A DNA stretch of 64,000 bases from Planktothricoides sp. SR001. Lineage in GTDB: Bacteria; Cyanobacteriota; Cyanobacteriia; Cyanobacteriales; Laspinemataceae. The translations under genes and the position numbers were made by a program. The stretch covers positions 1 to 64,000 of the forward strand of contig NZ_LIUQ01000031.1 of assembly GCF_001276715.1 (NCBI RefSeq). Reading direction: 5' to 3'. Shown here in pieces: positions 1-7,820 of the stretch (position 1 is the first letter of the stretch; each line of letters begins with the position of its first letter). Below the pieces are notes generated by a model, which was not told where the DNA came from, did no database searches, and worked only from the letters and a program-made list of their open reading frames with translations.

Positions 1-1669
1 CGGTTTTGCCCACCCCGGTCGGCCCAGAGAAGATAAAAGAGGCGATGGGACGGTTGGGGTTTTTCAGTCCGACCCGGGCGCGACGAATGGCGCGGGATAC
101 GGCTTTGACCGCATCGTCTTGTCCGATCATCCGCTGGTGCAGGGTGTCTTCCATGTGCAGTAGTTTTTCCGATTCGGATTCGGTCAGCTTGTTGACCGGG
201 ACGCCAGTCCAGGAGGAGACAATGTGGGCAATGTCTTCTTCGGTGACGACTGGGGCAATTTCCGGGGTTTGGCTGCCGTCTTTCTTTTTGTTTTGCGCGA
301 TCGCCCGAATTTGTTCTTTTATTTCCAATTCGCGATCGCGCAGTTCTCCGGCTTTATCGTAGTCTTGAGAACGCACCGCCTCATCTTTTTCTTTCAGGAC
401 TTGGCGCAGTTCTTTGTCCAATTCCTTCGCAGCAGGAGGCAACTGGGAGTTAATTAAACGGACTCGGGAACCGGCTTCATCAACTAGGTCAATGGCTTTA
501 TCCGGGAGATAGCGGTCGGAAATATAGCGATCGGACAGTTTCGCCGCTGCGTCCAGGGCTTGATCGGAAATTTTCAGTTTATGGTGTTCTTCATAGCGAT
601 CGCGCAAACCAAAGAGGATTTCGATCGTTTCTTCTACGGTCGGTTCGCCTACCATCACCGGCTGAAAACGACGTTCCAGGGCGGCATCCCGTTCGATATG
701 CTTGCGATACTCATCCAGAGTGGTTGCCCCAATGCATTGGAGTTCGCCCCGGGCTAAAGCCGGTTTGAGAATATTCGCCGCATCGATCGCCCCTTCCGCT
801 GCCCCAGCCCCAATCAGGGTATGGACTTCATCAATCACTAGGATAATATCTCCCTGAGAGCGAATCTCATCCATAATGCTTTTCAGCCGTTCTTCAAATT
901 CGCCCCGATACTTGGTTCCCGCCACCAGCAAGCCGATATCCAGAGTGACAACCCGCTTGTTTTCCAGGATGTCGGGGATATCTCCCGTGACAATGCGTTG
1001 GGCCAGACCTTCGGCGATCGCGGTTTTGCCGACCCCCGGTTCTCCAATCAACACGGGATTATTCTTAGTCCGGCGACCGAGAATTTGGATCACCCGTTCA
1101 ATTTCTTTCATCCGACCCACCACGGGATCGAGTTTGCCCTCGACGGCCAATTGGGTTAAATTCGTGCCAAACTCATCCAGAGTGGGAGTTTTTTGTCGGC
1201 CTTTGCTGCCACCAGCCCCAGGGGTGACTTCGGCAGTTTCTCCCAGCATCCGAATCACCTCAGTGCGGACTTTGCTCAGGTCAACTCCCAAATTTTCCAA
1301 CACTCGTGCCGCCACCCCTTCCCCTTCGCGGATCAACCCCAGGAGCAAATGTTCTGTGCCGATATAATTGTGACCTAATTGGCGGGCTTCTTCTAAGGAT
1401 AGTTCTAAAACCCGCTTGGCGCGAGGAGTGAAGGGAATTTCCACCGCCACGAAGCCAGAACCGCGACCAATAATTTTTTCTACTTCAATCCGGGCATCTT
1501 TAAGATTTACCCCCATTGCCTTAAGAACTTTGGCCGCGACCCCAGTTCCTTCTCCAATGACACCCAGTAAGATTTGCTCCGTACCCACGAAGTTATGGCC
1601 CAGACGGCGGGCTTCCTCCTGAGCGAGCATAATCACTTTAATTGCTTTTTCTGTGAAGCGTTCAAACAT
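1..1669 (-). CDS. clpC: ATP-dependent Clp protease ATP-binding subunit ClpC (5' part, runs off window)
   Basis: HSP100/Clp AAA+ unfoldase that feeds substrates to the ClpP/ClpR peptidase in the cytosol. The reading frame starts at the ATG complementary to 1667-1669 ([20 protein letters not shown]) and is open to the window edge, about 556 codons. In order one sees two Clp N repeats (residues ~1-145, each with a [16 protein letters not shown] signature), the first AAA+ module with Walker [10 protein letters not shown] near residue 208 and an IDEVHTL Walker B, a UVR motif ([12 protein letters not shown]) near 446 that separates ClpC from ClpA and ClpB, and the start of the second AAA+ module, whose Walker A GPTGVGKT lies at the very edge. 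The C-terminal third, with the ClpP-contacting loop, is outside the window. Nothing abnormal is visible in the part present. Confidence 0.97.
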   Translation of the reverse strand, partial: MFERFTEKAIKVIMLAQEEARRLGHNFVGTEQILLGVIGEGTGVAAKVLKAMGVNLKDARIEVEKIIGRGSGFVAVEIPFTPRAKRVLELSLEEARQLGHNYIGTEHLLLGLIREGEGVAARVLENLGVDLSKVRTEVIRMLGETAEVTPGAGGSKGRQKTPTLDEFGTNLTQLAVEGKLDPVVGRMKEIERVIQILGRRTKNNPVLIGEPGVGKTAIAEGLAQRIVTGDIPDILENKRVVTLDIGLLVAGTKYRGEFEERLKSIMDEIRSQGDIILVIDEVHTLIGAGAAEGAIDAANILKPALARGELQCIGATTLDEYRKHIERDAALERRFQPVMVGEPTVEETIEILFGLRDRYEEHHKLKISDQALDAAAKLSDRYISDRYLPDKAIDLVDEAGSRVRLINSQLPPAAKELDKELRQVLKEKDEAVRSQDYDKAGELRDRELEIKEQIRAIAQNKKKDGSQTPEIAPVVTEEDIAHIVSSWTGVPVNKLTESESEKLLHMEDTLHQRMIGQDDAVKAVSRAIRRARVGLKNPNRPIASFIFSGPTGVGKT

Positions 1670-2163
1670 GGCTTTTTTCCCTCAAGAGACACTTATGGCA
1701 CTAAATTCCCTGCGAAGGTACAGAGATGACTTTTCATATAGTGCTTTAAATTTAGCTCAAATTACAAGGCGGATTACCTCACTGTTTTTAGATATGTTTA
1801 CCGAAGGCAAACCTACTTTCCATGAGATCGATCCCTGTTGTGCCACATTATAGAGTCAATTTGTGTTTCTGGGGGCACGAAATCTGAATGGCTGGTTTTT
1901 GGTCGTCCAGGGAGAATCCGGCGCCGGGGAGTCAGAGCCGGCGATCGCACCGATCCTTCCCTTATCCCTACCATAAACCCTGATGAGCTTCTAAGTTTAC
2001 AGGCAGGAATAAATGCACCACAGACTCCATTAGAAGAAAAACTGTCATTCCCGCGCAGGCGGGAATCCAAAGCTTATCGGCGGGGAACGAAAAGTGCAAT
2101 TAATTATGTTCACCTACTTATGTGATATTTCTGAATAATAAATCGTTGATTCCTGGTTAATCT
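1670..2163. other. Intergenic region upstream of clpC and the hydrolase
   Basis: A 494-bp gap between divergent genes. It must hold the promoters of both clpC and the hydrolase, but no convincing -10/-35 pair stands out. An inverted repeat of the common CATTCCCGC/GCGGGAATCC type lies at about 2046-2070. Short open frames on both strands here show no recognisable protein and are not called. Confidence 0.6.
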
Positions 2164-3024
2164 ATGGCTACACATCAAACATTAAATTTAGGGGATATTC
2201 AGCTTTCTTATTGGGAATGGAACCAAGGGAAAGAACCATTGCTGTTGTTGCATGGGTTGGCTAATCATGCCCTGGTTTGGGCAAGTTTGGCCGAATATTT
2301 ACGCGATCGCTATCATATTGTGGCGGTGGATATGCGCGGACATGGTGATAGCAGTAAGCCCAAAACTGGCTATACCTTTAAAGAGGCGATCGCGGACTTA
2401 GAAGCATTATTAGACCATTTAGGGTGGCAATCTACCCATATCGTCGCTCATTCTTGGTGTGGCAAACTAGCCCCAATTTGGGCAGTAAAATCCCCCCATC
2501 TAATTCGCAGCATGGTATTAGTTGACCCGATTTTCATCACCAAAATGCCAGCGGCCATGAAACTCACCTTTCCTATTTTATATCGAGTCTTACCATCCTT
2601 AAAAGAAATTGAACCAGTCCCCACATATCAAGCCGCAGAAAACCGCGCCAAAGCATTACCCCTTTATCAAGGATGGAGTCTGGAACAACAACAAATATTT
2701 CAAACCGGAATAGAACAAAAACCCGACGGAACTTGGGCAAGTAAATGTACCATTGAAGCCCGAAACGAGATATTTGAAGAAGTAATGCGCGTCCCCGGGC
2801 TTACCGAACCGATTCAGATTCCCACTTTATTTGTGCAACCGGAAAAAGGGGTTAATCGGATGGAATGGCAACTCAAACCTTACAAAACGTACTTAAAAAA
2901 ATTACGCATTTGCCAAGCCCCAGGCAACCATTGGCCATTCTTAGTAGAACCGGCAGCATTTAACCGCATTGTCGAAGAATTTCTAGCCGAACAACAACCC
3001 CAGAAACCGGGTTTCTTCAGATAA
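2164..3024 (+). CDS. Alpha/beta hydrolase fold protein
   Basis: Predicted cytosolic serine hydrolase of 286 residues; substrate unknown. The fold shows in the oxyanion HG pair (residues 30-31), the DMRGHGDS turn (56-63), a nucleophile-elbow-like AHSWCG (95-100, Ser97) and a C-terminal GNHWPF that supplies the likely catalytic His. The elbow departs from the usual G-x-S-x-G: the first Gly is Ala and the second is Cys. It may therefore have altered activity, or belong to a subfamily that tolerates this. The last residues (QKPGFFR and stop) are encoded by the first palindrome of the repeat cluster that follows, so the native C-terminus has probably been replaced or extended by repeat DNA. The ATG at 2164 is the only good start. 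Confidence 0.85.
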   Translation: MATHQTLNLGDIQLSYWEWNQGKEPLLLLHGLANHALVWASLAEYLRDRYHIVAVDMRGHGDSSKPKTGYTFKEAIADLEALLDHLGWQSTHIVAHSWCGKLAPIWAVKSPHLIRSMVLVDPIFITKMPAAMKLTFPILYRVLPSLKEIEPVPTYQAAENRAKALPLYQGWSLEQQQIFQTGIEQKPDGTWASKCTIEARNEIFEEVMRVPGLTEPIQIPTLFVQPEKGVNRMEWQLKPYKTYLKKLRICQAPGNHWPFLVEPAAFNRIVEEFLAEQQPQKPGFFR

Positions 3025-3429
3025 ACTTTGCCACCAACCAACAACTTTTATAGAAACCCGGTTTCTTCTTTGCCGAAGTCAAATAACCCAAAAACCCAAC
3101 CCCAGAAACCGGGTTTCTTCAGACAACCTTTGCCACCAACCAACAACTTTTATAGAAACCCGGTTTCTTCTTTGCCGAAGTCAACTCCCCAGAAACCGGG
3201 TTTCTGCTGTAAATATCAAAGTTATCTGTTTTTAGCGAAAAAGAAACCCGGTTTCTTGAGGTTACTTGCGGGGGTAGAGAAACCGGGTTTCTGTTGTGGA
3301 TATCAAGGTTATCTGTTTTTAGCGAACAAGAAACCCGGTTTCTTGAGGTTGCTTGCTGGGGTAGAGAAACCGGGTTTCTTTAGACAAACTTTGCCACCAA
3401 CAAACAAATGTCATAGAAACCCGGTTTCT
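3002..3429. repeat. Paired-palindrome repeat cluster I (5 pairs)
   Basis: Ten copies of the 15-bp palindrome AGAAACC(G/C)GGTTTCT start at 3002, 3052, 3104, 3154, 3191, 3242, 3278, 3329, 3364 and 3415. They form five pairs, each a G-centred copy followed 50-51 bp later by a C-centred copy. The DNA between paired copies is of two types: a CAGACAA..TTTGCCACCAAC type and a TATCAAAGTTATCTG..AGCGAA type. The cluster overlaps the 3' end of the hydrolase gene. It reads as an open frame only because the repeats lack stops in that frame; no gene is called in it. Confidence 0.95.
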
Positions 3430-3494
3430 TTTTTGCCGAAGTCGAAGCGCCAGAAACCCGCTAGAATAAAATAGCCCTTACCCACATCAAGCAG

Positions 3495-5516
3495 ATGAGT
3501 CTGTGCATCAACCCCAACTGCCAAAAACCGCAAAACCCTGACAATCAGCTATTTTGCCAAACCTGTGGATCGGAACTTCTCCTCGCAGGACACTACAAAG
3601 TCACTCAACTCCTCAGTGACAAAGGAGGTTTTGGCAAGACTTACCAGGTGGAAGATTTATATGACAATAACAAAGTCAAAGTCTTAAAAGTGCTGACTTT
3701 GAACATTGCCAAAGCGGTGGAACTTTTCCAACAAGAAGCAGCAGTTCTCAAGCAACTACGGCATCCAGGAATTCCCCAGGGAGATGGATATATTGAATTT
3801 TTTCCCAAAAATAGCCAAAATCCCGTGCATTGTTTTGTCATGCAATATATCGAGGGGATGGACTTAGAAGAATATCTGGGGCAACGGGGGCGTCCCATTG
3901 ACCAAAAGATGGCTTTAAAGTGGTTAAAAGAAATTGCGGAAATTCTCCAAGTGGTGCATGGAGAGAATTTTTTCCACCGGGATATTAAGCCTTCTAATAT
4001 TATGCTCCAACCTAATGGCAAGTTGGCCTTAATTGATTTTGGCACAGTCAGGGAAATGACCGGGACTTATATGGCTAAACAAAATAGTGGGGCAATTACG
4101 AAAATTAGTTCCGCAGGGTTTACCCCACCGGAACAAGAGAATAACCGGGCAGTTCCCCAGTCGGATTTTTTTGCCTTGGGGCGAACTTTTGTCTATTTGC
4201 TGACGGGGAAACTGCCCACTGACCCGGCAATTTATGATTCCTATAATAATGAGTTAAAGTGGCGGGGGTTTACTAAAGAGATATCGCCACTGTTGGTAGA
4301 TTTTATTGATGAGTTGATGGCAGGAAAAGCCAGTCAGCGACCGGATAATCCCGGAGTGATTTTACAGAGATTAGCAGAAATAGAATATCAGCTTTATCCG
4401 CCACCAAAACCGATACCAAAACCGCAGCCACCAAAACCAAAGACTCAAACAGTTCCTCCTACTCTTGTTTCTCAGCCATTTTTGAGTCGCCGCAAGTTGA
4501 TTAAAATTGCGGGGTTTGCGGGAGTGGGAATTATGGGAGGGTATGTGTGGCAGGAAGTTTGGTCAGATCCCCCCCAACCCCCCCTTAAAAAGGGGGGGCA
4601 AGAAGATTCTCCCCCCGTTTCAAGCGGGGGGCAAGAAGATTCTCCCCCCGTTTCAAGCGGGGGGCAAGAAGATTCTTCCCCCTTTTCAAGGGGGGCAGGG
4701 GGGGATCGCTTTTCTTTTACAACGGTGAAAGTAAATGATCGAGGAGAAAAAATTAACTCCGAATCACTGCAAGCAGAATATTCCAGAGAAGACTTAGGTA
4801 ATGGTGTCACTCTGGATATGGTGGCTATTCCAGGGGGGACATTTATGATGGGTTCCCCAGAAACAGAGAAAGAGAGAAGTAGCAGCGAAGGGTCGCAGCG
4901 TTCGGTGACAGTACCCGCTTTTTTTATGGCTAAATACCCCGTGACTCAGCAGCAGTGGCAAGCAGTGATGGGAAATAATCCCTCTAATTTTAAAGGGCTA
5001 AATCGTCCGGTGGAAAATGTTAGCTGGAATGATGCAGTGGCATTTTGCCAAAAGTTATCGCAAAAAACGGGTAAAAATTATCGTTTGCCTTCGGAAGCAG
5101 AATGGGAATATGCTTGTCGCGCAGGAACTACCACCCCTTTTTATTTTGGGGAAACGATTACTACGGATTTAGCGAATTACGACGGAAACTACACTTATGG
5201 TAATGGGCCAGAAGGGGTATATCGTAGGGAAACTACTGATGTAGGCAGCTTTCCGCCCAATGCTTTTGGACTCTACGATATGCACGGGAATGTCTGGGAA
5301 TGGTGTGCAGACCATTGGCATGAAAATTATAATGGTGCGCCGACCGATGGCAGTGCTTGGACATCTCGGGGAAATTCTAATCTGAGGCTGTTGCGTGGCG
5401 GCTTCTGGTACGACGGTCCCTGGTTTTGCCGTTCGGCGCATCGTAACTACCACGTTCCGGGCCTTCGGTATCGCTTTGTTGGCTTCCGTATTGGGATCTC
5501 CCTGCCGAGAACTTAA
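3495..5516 (+). CDS. Zinc-ribbon / serine-threonine protein kinase / FGE-sulfatase fusion, possible DGR target
   Basis: A 673-residue multidomain protein. A four-cysteine ribbon (Cys4, 9, 21, 24) is followed by a Hanks-type kinase (glycine-rich GGFGKTY near 43-50, HRDIKPSN near 161-168, DFG near 180). Next comes a proline-rich linker, a single hydrophobic segment near 333-352 that should anchor it in the membrane, and a low-complexity SPPVSSGGQED repeat. The C-terminal formylglycine-generating-enzyme-like/C-type-lectin-fold domain (residues ~433-670) begins MVAIPGGTFMMG and contains the EWEYACRAG and MHGNVWEWC motifs. The kinase should be cytoplasmic and the FGE domain on the other side of the membrane. 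The last ~40 residues match the RGG-W...CRSA-R...R...GFR frame of diversity-generating-retroelement variable regions. The linker repeat is made of inverted C/G-run repeats read in frame. Confidence 0.9.
   Translation: MSLCINPNCQKPQNPDNQLFCQTCGSELLLAGHYKVTQLLSDKGGFGKTYQVEDLYDNNKVKVLKVLTLNIAKAVELFQQEAAVLKQLRHPGIPQGDGYIEFFPKNSQNPVHCFVMQYIEGMDLEEYLGQRGRPIDQKMALKWLKEIAEILQVVHGENFFHRDIKPSNIMLQPNGKLALIDFGTVREMTGTYMAKQNSGAITKISSAGFTPPEQENNRAVPQSDFFALGRTFVYLLTGKLPTDPAIYDSYNNELKWRGFTKEISPLLVDFIDELMAGKASQRPDNPGVILQRLAEIEYQLYPPPKPIPKPQPPKPKTQTVPPTLVSQPFLSRRKLIKIAGFAGVGIMGGYVWQEVWSDPPQPPLKKGGQEDSPPVSSGGQEDSPPVSSGGQEDSSPFSRGAGGDRFSFTTVKVNDRGEKINSESLQAEYSREDLGNGVTLDMVAIPGGTFMMGSPETEKERSSSEGSQRSVTVPAFFMAKYPVTQQQWQAVMGNNPSNFKGLNRPVENVSWNDAVAFCQKLSQKTGKNYRLPSEAEWEYACRAGTTTPFYFGETITTDLANYDGNYTYGNGPEGVYRRETTDVGSFPPNAFGLYDMHGNVWEWCADHWHENYNGAPTDGSAWTSRGNSNLRLLRGGFWYDGPWFCRSAHRNYHVPGLRYRFVGFRIGISLPRT
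4567..4711. repeat. C-run/G-run inverted repeats read in frame
   Basis: Four consecutive inverted repeats of the CCCCCC-TTNAAA-GGGGGG type, separated by CAAGAAGATTCT. The two middle units repeat with a 33-bp period, that is 11 codons. Because the period is a multiple of three they sit in frame in the kinase gene and encode repeated SPPVSSGGQED blocks between the membrane segment and the FGE domain. Confidence 0.9.
5378..5495 (+). other. Candidate DGR variable repeat (VR) at the 3' end of the kinase-FGE gene
   Basis: The last codons encode LLRGGFWYDGPWFCRSA and, further on, VGFRIG. In ordinary and DGR-diversified FGE/CLec domains the template form is RGGSW-NNN-CRSA-R-NNN...R-N...GFR. Here nearly every position expected to be Asn carries another residue (Tyr, Asp, Gly, Phe, His, Val, Leu), and those codons end in C or T (TAC, GAC, GGT, TTT, CAT, CAC, GTT, CTT, TAT). 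That is what adenine-directed mutagenesis of AAC/AAT template codons would give. The segment is also more GC-rich than the rest of the gene and is followed by a pyrimidine-rich tract. No template repeat or reverse transcriptase is in this window, so the call rests on pattern alone. Confidence 0.5.
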
Positions 5517-5552
5517 TTTCCCTCTGCTCTTTTTCCCTCTTTCCCTCCCCCC

Positions 5553-5580
5553 TTCGCGCTTTGCGCGAAAAATTTTTTTT
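5553..5580 (+). terminator. GC-rich hairpin plus T-run after the kinase-FGE gene
   Basis: A TTCGCGC / GCGCGAA stem (5553-5559 with 5563-5569) has a 3-base loop and is followed by a long T-run. It is a good rho-independent terminator about 36 bp after the stop. A small GC-rich hairpin just 3' of a variable repeat is also a known feature of DGR targets, so it could serve both roles. Confidence 0.7.
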
Positions 5581-5640
5581 TCAAAAATGGCTGCCAACCT
5601 TATCCGAAAATAAAATATATCCGCGTTTGTCCCTAAGAAA

Positions 5641-6348
5641 AGAAACCGGGTTTCTGTGGTGATATCCGCAGTTATCTGTTTTTCGCGAAAAAGAAACCCG
5701 GTTTCTGGGGGTTTCTTGCGGGGGTAGAGAAACCGGGTTTCTTTTGTGGATATCCGCAGTTATCTGTTTTTTGCGAAAAAGAAACCCGGTTTCTGGGTCC
5801 CAACAGGAGGCGATCGCGACACAAGAAACCGGGTTTCTGTTGTGGATATCCGCAGTTATCTGTTTTTTGCGAAAAAGAAACCCGGTTTCTGGGGGTTGCT
5901 TGCGGGGGTAGAGAAACCGGGTTTCTGTTGTGGATATCCGCAGTTATCTGTTTTTTGCGAAAAAGAAACCCGGTTTCTGGGGGTTTATTGCGGGGGTAGA
6001 GAAACCGGGTTTCTGTTGTGGATATCCGCAGTTATCTGTTTTTTGCGAAAAAGAAACCCGGTTTCTGGGGGTTTCTGGGGGTTGCTTGCGGGGGTAGAGA
6101 AACCGGGTTTCTTTTGTGGATATCCGCAGTTATCTGTTTTCAGCGAAAAAGAAACCCGGTTTCTGGGTCCCAACAGGAGGCGATCGCGACACAAGAAACC
6201 GGGTTTCTGTGGTGGATATCAGAAGTTATCTGTTTTTTGCGAAAAAGAAACCCGGTTTCTGGGGGTTGCTTGCGGGGGTAGAGAAACCGGGTTTCTGTTG
6301 TGGATATCCGCAGTTATCTGTTTTTTGCGAAAAAGAAACCCGGTTTCT
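5641..6348. repeat. Paired-palindrome repeat array II (8 pairs)
   Basis: Sixteen copies of AGAAACC(G/C)GGTTTCT in eight G-centred/C-centred pairs. The G-centred copies start at 5641, 5728, 5824, 5912, 6000, 6098, 6194 and 6282; the C-centred partner lies 51 bp (first pair) or exactly 52 bp (the other seven) downstream. The internal sequence is nearly constant (TGTGGATATCCGCAGTTATC then TGTTTTTTGCGAAAA). Between pairs there are two alternating linkers, GGGGGTTGCTTGCGGGGGTAG-like and GGGTCCCAACAGGAGGCGAT-like, giving periods of 87-98 bp. The array begins shortly after the kinase gene and ends inside the DUF5615 toxin remnant. Confidence 0.95.
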
Positions 6349-6360
6349 GGGGGTTTCTGG

Positions 6361-6453
6361 GGGGTGGGAAAAGATCGCGCATTCTGCCACCAATACATTA
6401 ACATCTTCATCTAAGTACAAACGAATAAATAAACTATTCACAATACTATTCAC
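6361..6453 (-). pseudogene. Truncated DUF5615 PIN-like toxin
   Basis: The frame begins with a GTG that overlaps the stop of the DUF433 gene (TGTGA). It reads VNSIVNSLFIRLYLDEDVNV followed by LVAE, the N-terminus of DUF5615 PIN-like toxins (IRLYLDEDVNVLVA, first acidic active-site residues included). After about 25 residues homology stops and the frame runs into the palindrome array, translating repeats only. A full-length member is about 110-120 residues, so roughly three quarters is missing. The gene order (DUF433 antitoxin then overlapping DUF5615 toxin) is typical, which supports the identification of this stub. Confidence 0.75.
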
Positions 6454-6731
6454 AAATCTCTCACTAATGGATCAATCAGTTCATCGGGAATGCGGTTTTG
6501 CTCGATATAACGATTAATTTCCGCTTGATGATCGCTGTAGTAAGTTAATGCGCCAAAAACTTGTGCTAAAGTTAAATGAGGCATTCCTTTGGAAATTTCT
6601 TCTGGTGCGACACCCATGCGCCAAGTTTCTACAATTGCTCTAACGGGTGTACGAGTGCCTCGGACAATTGGTTCTCCGTGCAAAATCTCATCATCTCGTA
6701 CAATGTAAAGATACTCTGTTGCTTGAACCAT
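6450..6731 (-). CDS. DUF433 family antitoxin-like protein
   Basis: A 93-residue protein of the DUF433 family, small helix-turn-helix proteins usually paired with DUF5615 PIN-like toxins. The ATG at 6731 (MVQATEYLYIVRDDEILHGE) is preceded by AAGG at a good distance and is preferred to the TTG four codons upstream. The family core PIVRGTRTPVRAIVETWRMG and the helical TLAQVFGALTYYSDH stretch are intact. It should bind DNA or the cognate toxin. The partner toxin downstream is truncated by a repeat array, so this antitoxin now appears to stand alone. Confidence 0.85.
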   Translation of the reverse strand: MVQATEYLYIVRDDEILHGEPIVRGTRTPVRAIVETWRMGVAPEEISKGMPHLTLAQVFGALTYYSDHQAEINRYIEQNRIPDELIDPLVRDL

Positions 6732-6861
6732 GATTACCTTCAAAATTCATAAATTATTGATGGGTTAAGGCTCGGTTTTAATTCGCTTTTGAAACCCTAA
6801 ATTTAGGGCAAGCTAACGCACCATACCACTGGCATTTTTATTTTACCATAAAAACTATCCC

Positions 6862-7122
6862 AGAAACCGGGTTTCTGTTGTGGATATCCGCAGTTATCTG
6901 TTTTTTGCGAAAAATAAACCCGGTTTCTGGGGGTTTCTTGGGGTTGCTTGCGGGGGTAGAGAAACCGGGTTTCTGTTGTGGATATCAAAGTTATCTGTTT
7001 TTTGCGAAAAAGAAACCCGGTTTCTGGGGGTTTCTTGGGGTTGCTTGCGGGGGTAGAGAAACCGGGTTTCTATTGTGAATATCAAAGTTATCTGTTTTTA
7101 GCGAACAAGAAACCCGGTTTCT
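6862..7122. repeat. Paired-palindrome repeat cluster III (3 pairs)
   Basis: Six palindrome copies start at 6862, 6914 (one mismatch), 6960, 7011, 7057 and 7108, again as G-centred/C-centred pairs 51-52 bp apart with the TATC..GTTATCTGTTTTT internal segment. The right end lies 8 bp from the stop of the truncated PIN toxin fragment. Between the DUF433 gene and this cluster (6732-6861) no other feature is seen. Confidence 0.95.
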
Positions 7123-7129
7123 TTGTCCG

Positions 7130-7180
7130 CTAAATTAATTCACTAGGAGTCATAATATTGGTATCGATTAAAATCTTCAT
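7130..7180 (-). pseudogene. Truncated PIN-domain (VapC-like) toxin
   Basis: A 16-codon frame, MKILIDTNIMTPSELI, starts with an ATG overlapping the antitoxin stop (ATGA). The first ten residues are the strongly conserved start of VapC PIN toxins, including the first catalytic Asp. The frame then ends at TAG and the palindrome cluster begins. The rest of the toxin (~120 residues) is absent. The ATGA overlap is typical of VapBC operons. Confidence 0.75.
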
Positions 7181-7467
7181 AGGTCGTATTTTTCCTTGAG
7201 GGCTTCCCATCGTGCTTCATCTGCATCGAAATCGGGGGGCGCAGGTTCGGTCTTTTCAAATAAACCGGCAAATGCTTTAATTTTGGAAGCGCGTTTGAGT
7301 TTTGGCTGTTCTGCTGATTGTTCGGGGGCTGACCCGTTAGGTTCTGGATTTGCCGTCATCGATCGCAATAAAATAATTTCTACTTCTCCTGGGGGAATAT
7401 TCAGCGGTTCCGCTAAAATTAAATTACCGGCGCGATCGATGGTTCCTGTGGTTTTGTAAGCTTGCAT
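7177..7467 (-). CDS. VapB-like antitoxin
   Basis: A 96-residue small protein. The N-terminal half (MQAYKTTGTIDRAGNLILAE then PLNIPPGEVEIILL) has the strand-rich, hydrophobic-alternating pattern of cyanobacterial VapB/AbrB-like antitoxins. The C-terminal half is charged and ends in DADEARWEALKEKYDL, the kind of acidic helix that wraps the toxin. The ATG at 7467 follows a GGAGATAAA ribosome-binding site. Its stop overlaps the start of the truncated PIN toxin. With the toxin broken it is probably a solitary antitoxin/regulator. The family call rests on pattern and operon structure. Confidence 0.7.
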   Translation of the reverse strand: MQAYKTTGTIDRAGNLILAEPLNIPPGEVEIILLRSMTANPEPNGSAPEQSAEQPKLKRASKIKAFAGLFEKTEPAPPDFDADEARWEALKEKYDL

Positions 7468-7820
7468 ATTTTATCTCCTTATTTTACCCTCTATTGTAGC
7501 ACTTGGGGGTAGAGAAACCGGGTTTCTGTTGTGAGTATCAAAGTTATCCGTTTTTAGCGAAAAAGAAACCCGGTTTCTGGGGGTTACGATAAAAACCTGT
7601 AGGGGCGAAGCATTCGGGCGATTAATTTTGGCAAAAAACCGATAACCTCATACCCGAATGCTTCGCCCTAATTTTGGGGTGACTGGGTTTGTTCACAATA
7701 TCAGGGCGGCATTGCATTCGGGTATGAAATTATGCTAAATATCGGAGATTAATCGCCCGAATTCTTTGCCCCTACAGACTATCTCAGAAACCGGGTTTCT
7801 TGAGGTTTCTTGGGGTTTCT
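7468..7820. repeat. Intergenic region filled with repeats
   Basis: No gene is seen. One more palindrome pair (7513 and 7564, 51 bp apart) and a single palindrome (7786) are present. Between them, at about 7600-7780, is an imperfect inverted repeat built from GTAGGGGCGAAGCATTCGGG-type sequence and its complement, the first of several copies of that family in the window. Confidence 0.85.

Noticed and set aside
1813-2125. Small genes between clpC and the hydrolase
   Set aside because: Both strands are open across a CATTCCCGC inverted repeat; no ribosome site, no family, composition of repeat DNA.
3028-3474. Protein gene in cluster I (148 codons)
   Set aside because: The frame only translates the palindromic repeats (NPVSSLPKS, QKPGFFRQ) and lacks a ribosome site.
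5641-6348. CRISPR array
   Set aside because: Regularly spaced 15-bp palindromes suggest one at first sight, but the sequences between them are nearly identical from unit to unit, the centres alternate, two linker types recur and no cas genes are near.
5746-6517. Protein genes in array II on either strand
   Set aside because: Several long overlapping frames exist because the repeats lack stops; the products are pure repeat translation (YPQLSVFCEKETRFLG).
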